From NCBI GenBank assembly GCA_036399175.1, contig DASWNP010000052.1, forward strand, positions 1 through 64,000: a DNA stretch of 64,000 nt, read 5' to 3'. Made by a program: the position numbers and the translations under genes. Below the pieces are notes generated by a model. The model did not search any database. It had not been told where the DNA came from and saw nothing but the letters and a program-made list of their open reading frames with translations. Origin of the DNA: DASWNP01 sp036399175 (GTDB lineage Bacteria > Acidobacteriota > Blastocatellia > Pyrinomonadales > Pyrinomonadaceae). Below are positions 60,188 through 64,000 of the stretch, piece by piece (the first letter of the stretch is position 1; each line of letters starts with the position of its first letter).

Positions 60188-60559
60188 TCATCCCATTTTC
60201 CGCTTGAACTTCAAGACCTCTCCTGCCCTGTGCGAAAGCCTGTTAATTGCCTCCTGCATCGCCTGTGGTGTGGCGTGGCTGTACCTGCGAACCATCTTGA
60301 GGCTTGATTGGCCTAAGAGAGGCATCCTGACGCTCTCATCTACCCCTCGTTCCGCGAGGCGAGTAGCAAAAGTATGCCGCAGGTCCTGCTGGGTAATTCC
60401 GCCCGGAGTGTTCTGGCCGTATGGAATACCAGCCAACTCGCAGGCTTTCTTGAACCCTTTCTTGAGCGTCGTGTAATTGAGTCCGGGCGCGGGCGTGTCG
60501 GTGCCAGGCGTGCCGCCGAGCTGGAGGCGCGAGGGGCTCAGTGCGTTAAGGGTGTGCTC
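60188..60559 (-). pseudogene. Tyrosine-recombinase integrase, 5'-truncated remnant
   Basis: An open frame of 123 codons (TAG just upstream at 60560-60562) encodes the C-terminal catalytic half of a phage-type integrase. It reads APGLNYTTLKKGFKKACELA, then QQDLRHTFATRLAERGVD (the catalytic RHxxT), LLGQSSLKMVRRYSHATPQ with the active Tyr. The N-terminal arm-binding and core-binding domains are missing. It lies 88 bp from the tRNA-Met 3' end, the usual place for an integrase that used that tRNA as its attachment site. The intact element has decayed. Confidence 0.88.
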
Positions 60560-60647
60560 CTAGCTCGCTCGGCATTTGAATTTCCACGAAAGAACCTTTC
60601 TGCGGAAGTATATCGTGCCTCAAATAGTTGTTGAGTTTAGCCGTTGA

Positions 60648-60702
60648 TAGCGGTAAAAGTAGCCCATACGAATGATTGGACATCCGTAGTGATTTACCGC
60701 TA
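60648..60702. repeat. 10-bp inverted repeat upstream of the 705-aa gene
   Basis: TAGCGGTAAA (60648-60657) is the exact reverse complement of TTTACCGCTA (60693-60702), with a 35-nt loop. It ends 44 bp before the 705-aa gene start, so it may be an operator or a leader hairpin. Confidence 0.5.
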
Positions 60703-60745
60703 GTTAGATATTCACCTTGTTTGAAAGTTAAAGTGAGCATGCCTT

Positions 60746-62863
60746 ATGGACGACGGCCGGAAAAAAGGTTGGCAATATGCCTTTCTGGCAGGAGTTGTTG
60801 TCTGCGTAATGACCGCTATGGTGGCCTTCGGGCTTTCCTTGTTTGCAGCTATGGTTGGCGGCGCAATGATTGTTATCAGCATTATTAACGGACTTTTAAG
60901 CCGGACCACGGCAGGCGCTTCAGGCAACAACTGGCTACTATCGAAGCTAAAGCACAGTTTGAACGTGGGGCTATTTCTAAGAACGGCAACGGTTGCAATC
61001 TGGATAATTTCTATCGGTCTTGGAATATATTGTATTAATCAAATCAGAAAAGAGTCTCGAAAGAGGGAGGTCGAAAATCGAAAAATAACTATTGAAGGCC
61101 TCGTCATAACAGCTGGGGGCGAGCCTGCCGATGGAGCCATCGTCACCGTTTTTCTCAACCGGCCGAGAGAAACGACGACTGATAAAGGAAGGTTTATATT
61201 TCCCCAGCTCGACTTCGGAGAAGAGCCGCCCAAAAGCTTATTAATACGGACCCGATGGAAAACTTACGAGGTAGAAACCACCGTCGATCTTACCAAAGGC
61301 CCGCCTCAAAGCTTGGAAATCAAGTTGCCGCCGGGGGCCTCTCCCCTTCGGGTTTCCTACTTCCTCCTCGAAGGGCACGCGATTGATTTTCTCCTGCGTG
61401 GAAAGATGGACAAGAGGTGGGAAGAGAAACTTGCCGGACAACCTTATATCGTTCCAAACAGCGTTTCTCAGAAAATCAAGGAACTCGTCCGTAAATTTGG
61501 CGAGAAATTTAATTACGCTCGCTTTGAGGTTCGCAAAGAAGGAAAGCAGATCGGTTCTCTAAACGAAGAGGCTAGTAGAAATTATGACAAGCCTTTTTTT
61601 GTTGGTGGGATGCCTTGGTCGCCTAAGGACGGCGGGCCGATGATAGCCTTTCCGGATTCCAAGTATATCAACTTGCTGAAAGATTCTAGGCAGCCGTGGC
61701 GAGTGTTCGTTGCCAAAGGGAGCGACGATGTAGTTGAAGGGGTGATTTTTCGTAAATTTGCTAACCGTCATGATCTAGAGTATTTCGACGATCCTCTCGC
61801 CGACTTCTACCGGCATATCACCAAAGAGTATATGCCGCCTGATTTCGGATACATTGATATGTACATACCTACCGCGGTCTGTGGCCTTGGGGAGCCATCT
61901 ACAACAATTCATTTCGTAGGAAGGTATCTAAGTCTCCGAGTCGCAGTAGTTGAGAACGTTACGAATGAGCCGATTAAGCTAACAAAGTTCACAATTAAAG
62001 AAAATAAGTCAGACCAGCTTCGCAGTCGCGAAGACGACAAAGCTTCTCTTGATAAAGAGGTTTCTGAACGGCAGGATCTGTTTCCCCCGGAAATGTTGAA
62101 GCCTGGCGAGAAGATCGTGATTCCAGTAGAGATGGTACTAAGACAAGACAACGACATGCAGACCGAATTTCAAGTAAGCATACCTAAAGACCGCCGCAAC
62201 TTTATCAGGGAGTTAGAAAAGGCTGGCGATATAGATTTCCCAATAGATGAAAAAGCATCAGGCATTGTCATTAACGCTAAGATGATTGAAAACATTTTGA
62301 ATAGACCGAACATCGCATTTACGCTTAACAGAGAGTATGTATATGGCCCTTCTATTAGTATAGAGAGCATAGAAATTGATAATGTTAACTACCCATTCCG
62401 CCAATTCGACCCAAAGAAAATCATTATAACCGGCGAGGTCGAAGAAGGTAGTTGCCCTTACGTTTATACCTATTCACCAGAAGATAAAGAGTGGCTAAAC
62501 GAAGGTGTGATTTTGTACGGTTTTAGTGAAAGAAATAAAGAGTCAAGGGATGTGAAGCTGTTACGTCGGTTTGATGGGAGAGTGTTAATTAAAGAAAAAG
62601 ACCCAGAGCAGTCATTTATTGATTTGATCTTTATCAGAGCAGCGTCCCCTGACGGTGGCGAAACGATTTTGTATCCCGTTAACAAACGGTTACGTTCTAT
62701 TGACAAAGTATACCTAACACTAGGGAAAGGAGAGCAATTCGAGGTCGAATTTGCTATTCCTAAAGGATTAGTCGCTCACAAATATATTCTCGAAGCAGTG
62801 GGCTATTACATCCCTTATAAACGAATATCGAAGCCCGTGTACTTCTTAAAACATAATAAGTAA
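60746..62863 (+). CDS. Membrane-anchored protein of unknown function (705 aa) in the tRNA-linked element
   Basis: The 705-aa product has three N-terminal transmembrane helices at about 10-30 (YAFLAGVVVCVMTAMVAFG), 30-52 (LSLFAAMVGGAMIVISIING) and 75-102 (LFLRTATVAIWIISIGLGIY). A carboxypeptidase-regulatory-like beta domain follows at about 113-190 (EGLVITAGGEPADGAIVTVF). The remaining 500 residues are soluble, mixed alpha/beta, and I match them to nothing. Base composition is much lower in GC than the core genome, and codon use differs (AAA, ATA, TTA frequent), so it looks transferred. The ATG lacks a good Shine-Dalgarno. It lies between an integrase remnant and a NinG/HNH remnant, which makes an accessory role plausible but unproven. 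Confidence 0.75.
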   Translation: MDDGRKKGWQYAFLAGVVVCVMTAMVAFGLSLFAAMVGGAMIVISIINGLLSRTTAGASGNNWLLSKLKHSLNVGLFLRTATVAIWIISIGLGIYCINQIRKESRKREVENRKITIEGLVITAGGEPADGAIVTVFLNRPRETTTDKGRFIFPQLDFGEEPPKSLLIRTRWKTYEVETTVDLTKGPPQSLEIKLPPGASPLRVSYFLLEGHAIDFLLRGKMDKRWEEKLAGQPYIVPNSVSQKIKELVRKFGEKFNYARFEVRKEGKQIGSLNEEASRNYDKPFFVGGMPWSPKDGGPMIAFPDSKYINLLKDSRQPWRVFVAKGSDDVVEGVIFRKFANRHDLEYFDDPLADFYRHITKEYMPPDFGYIDMYIPTAVCGLGEPSTTIHFVGRYLSLRVAVVENVTNEPIKLTKFTIKENKSDQLRSREDDKASLDKEVSERQDLFPPEMLKPGEKIVIPVEMVLRQDNDMQTEFQVSIPKDRRNFIRELEKAGDIDFPIDEKASGIVINAKMIENILNRPNIAFTLNREYVYGPSISIESIEIDNVNYPFRQFDPKKIIITGEVEEGSCPYVYTYSPEDKEWLNEGVILYGFSERNKESRDVKLLRRFDGRVLIKEKDPEQSFIDLIFIRAASPDGGETILYPVNKRLRSIDKVYLTLGKGEQFEVEFAIPKGLVAHKYILEAVGYYIPYKRISKPVYFLKHNK

Positions 62864-62909
62864 AAAGCAGACGGCTATGTACATGTCCCCATCTCTACGC
62901 CATAACCCT

Positions 62910-63183
62910 CTACTCATCCAGCAGTTCAAGAAGTTGCGCATCGTTCACTTTCCGAAGGCTCGCCCGCAACTGGTCTAGCTCAGCGACCACCCCCGGCCCA
63001 AATGCCTTAAGCATATATCTCTCATACGGTCGCCTGTCTCTGTTGTGCCTCCTATTACAGGATGAACACATCGCGTTACAGTTACGCAGGTCGAACCTGA
63101 TAGAGATACCTCCGCAAGTAGAAGTGCGAGCACTGCAACCCCTGCATAGAGCCGCACGTCACGCACCTCCCGTCCCTCCCCCT
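62910..63183 (-). pseudogene. NinG-like/HNH recombination endonuclease remnant with a frameshift
   Basis: Two frames are needed. The first reads GRCVTCGSMQGLQCSHFYLR (zinc-type Cys pair CVTC). After a +1 shift near 63105 the second reads ISIRFDLRNCNAMCSSCNRR, HNRDRRPYERYMLKAFGP, and ends QLLELLDE with TAG at 62910-62912. The two halves together look like a phage NinG/HNH nuclease (CxxC...CSSC...HNRD). The N terminus is also lost (TGA at 63184-63186). A remnant of a phage or integrative element. Confidence 0.7.
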
Positions 63184-63263
63184 TCACTATCAGGGACGTT
63201 TACTTATCTAGTTCTGTAGCATCCAGTACTGCCGGATGATCATCCCTCGCTTAACTCGACCGC

Positions 63264-63314
63264 TCAATAGTGCTCCTTCTCACTATTGACACCTGCCCCA
63301 CACCGGAATATTCA
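63264..63314 (+). promoter_or_regulatory. Promoter and inverted-repeat operator of the second coiled-coil gene
   Basis: A perfect -35 TTGACA (63286-63291), 17-bp spacer and TATTCA (63309-63314). TCAATAGTG (63264-63272) and CACTATTGA (63281-63289) form a 9-bp inverted repeat that overlaps the -35 box, so a repressor could act here. Confidence 0.6.
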
Positions 63315-63353
63315 TAGACTGATCTCAGAGAGTAAGAAGAAAGGCAGTAAGAG

Positions 63354-63629
63354 ATGACGAACGACGAGTTAGAGCGAATAATGAATTTCATCATCGAGCG
63401 GCAGGAAGTAGCCGCCGAGCAGATTGCCGCAATGGCGGCCAGCCAAGCTGCGATTGCCGCCAACCAGGCTGATCACGACGAGCGCATCGCACGCTTCGAG
63501 CGTTCCTACACGGCAATCGCCGAATTGCTCCAGAGGCATGACACGCAAATCGTCGCGCTGACGGAAGGTCTAAACACGCTGACGCGCACCGTCGAGCGCT
63601 ACATCAGTGAGGGGCGCAACGGTGCATAA
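63354..63629 (+). CDS. Small coiled-coil protein, paralog of 13652
   Basis: A 91-aa protein with the N terminus MTNDELERIMNFIIERQ, an Ala-rich heptad coil (EQIAAMAASQAAIAANQADH) and the C terminus LTRTVERYISEGRNG. Compared with the 133-aa protein at 13652, the ends match and the central coil is about 40 residues shorter. It sits in the tRNA-linked element with its own promoter, while the paralog is in the core genome. Function unknown. Confidence 0.75.
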   Translation: MTNDELERIMNFIIERQEVAAEQIAAMAASQAAIAANQADHDERIARFERSYTAIAELLQRHDTQIVALTEGLNTLTRTVERYISEGRNGA

Positions 63630-63769
63630 GTCATCGTCTGCGCCAGAAGGTCGTCGAAGGCCGCAAACTCGGCACACCGCCAAAGGCTAAAGCAGAAAAG
63701 ATAGTAGAAAAGACAGGCGAGAAAGGTAATCGAGGGAAACAGTAAGATCGCGAAATAATAGGTGGTACA
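63630..63769. other. Short gap with no supported gene
   Basis: A basic open stretch (about QKVVEGRKLGTPPKAKAEKI, ending GNRGKQ) runs out of the coiled-coil stop region in another frame without a start codon. It may be the eroded tail of a lost gene. Nothing else is recognised. Confidence 0.3.
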
Positions 63770-64000
63770 ATGATCGAGTTAAAGAGAACAGCGTCCTCAC
63801 CTAATACCCCCCAGCTACTGATTGATGGTGTTGAATGTGTGGAGAGAGGCATTCATCTCCGTCAACTTCAGAATACTGATCCGGAGAAAGCCGACTTCCG
63901 CCTAAGTGTCTATGATGAATCGCTCGCGAATAAAATTGCGGCCCACCGGTTCTCTGATCTGCCAAAACAGCTAAAGATTTTAACCCTATCTTTTAACCCT
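63770..64000 (+). CDS. Partial hypothetical gene running off the window end
   Basis: An open frame from ATG at 63770 (GGTGG 4 nt upstream) to the window end, at least 77 codons: MIELKRTASSPNTPQLLIDG, then VERGIHLRQLQNTDPEKADF and SVYDESLANKIAAHRFSDLP. No family recognised. It continues the lower-GC element region. Confidence 0.55.
   Translation, partial: MIELKRTASSPNTPQLLIDGVECVERGIHLRQLQNTDPEKADFRLSVYDESLANKIAAHRFSDLPKQLKILTLSFNP

Noticed and set aside
60151..62878. 11-bp inverted repeat CAGACGGCTAT flanking the 705-aa gene as transposon ends
   Set aside because: It is only 11 bp, the first copy is part of the tRNA-trailing hairpin, and no target duplication or transposase is present.
62975..63187. 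70-aa minus ORF (GVAVLALLLAEV)
   Set aside because: It is a third reading frame over the NinG/HNH remnant, whose other two frames carry the recognisable motifs.

Overview
The window is high-GC bacterial chromosome. No rRNA is present, so taxonomy is inference: secreted VWFA, DUF4394/DUF4214 and M28 proteins, bacillithiol genes and an aerobic benzoyl-CoA (box) cluster fit Acidobacteriota, probably Blastocatellia.

Layout. 0-9.2 kb (minus strand) is an aromatic or acyl-CoA degradation cluster: boxC, a four-helix-bundle (23S-IVP type) gene, boxB, a TetR regulator, two small conserved genes (one frameshifted), three crotonase-fold proteins, an SDR dehydrogenase and a RidA-like protein. A promoter with a PaaR-type palindrome lies upstream of boxC. 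9.3-14.2 kb holds tRNA-Sec (selC), dprA, topA and a small coiled-coil gene. 14.3-23.5 kb holds an M28 peptidase, a DUF4394/Calx-beta/DUF4214 protein, a metallophosphoesterase next to a lipid kinase, and a three-gene envelope-stress set. 23.7-31.8 kb is a TetR-controlled RND tripartite efflux system. 32-38.5 kb holds an EEP-family phosphatase/nuclease coupled to a second lipid kinase, an MBL-fold hydrolase, an OmpA protein, a 2'-5' RNA ligase-like protein and BshB1. 38.6-44.2 kb is a surface-glycan cluster. 44.3-60 kb holds a secreted helical protein, a NifU-type protein, YefM/YoeB, a candidate small RNA, BshA, an endonuclease III-like protein, a NYN RNase, an FKBP isomerase, a VWFA protein, SelB, a GH5 glycosidase and HemB. 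From tRNA-Met (60.02 kb) rightwards the sequence is lower in GC and looks like an eroded integrative element: integrase remnant, a 705-aa membrane protein of unknown function, a frameshifted NinG/HNH remnant, and a second coiled-coil paralog.

The most striking feature is not a gene. At about eighteen intergenic sites there are inverted pairs of tandem 7-bp words around a short core that often contains an AAAGC...TTCTGTCTTT-like sequence. The word differs from site to site but is shared by the two arms of one site. Arms abut stop and start codons, encode the last residues of several proteins, and replace the Shine-Dalgarno region of about ten genes. At one site, between boxC and boxB, the core is replaced by a four-helix-bundle gene, as in the intervening sequences of 23S rRNA genes. 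This suggests a family of hairpin elements, one of which carries a protein gene.
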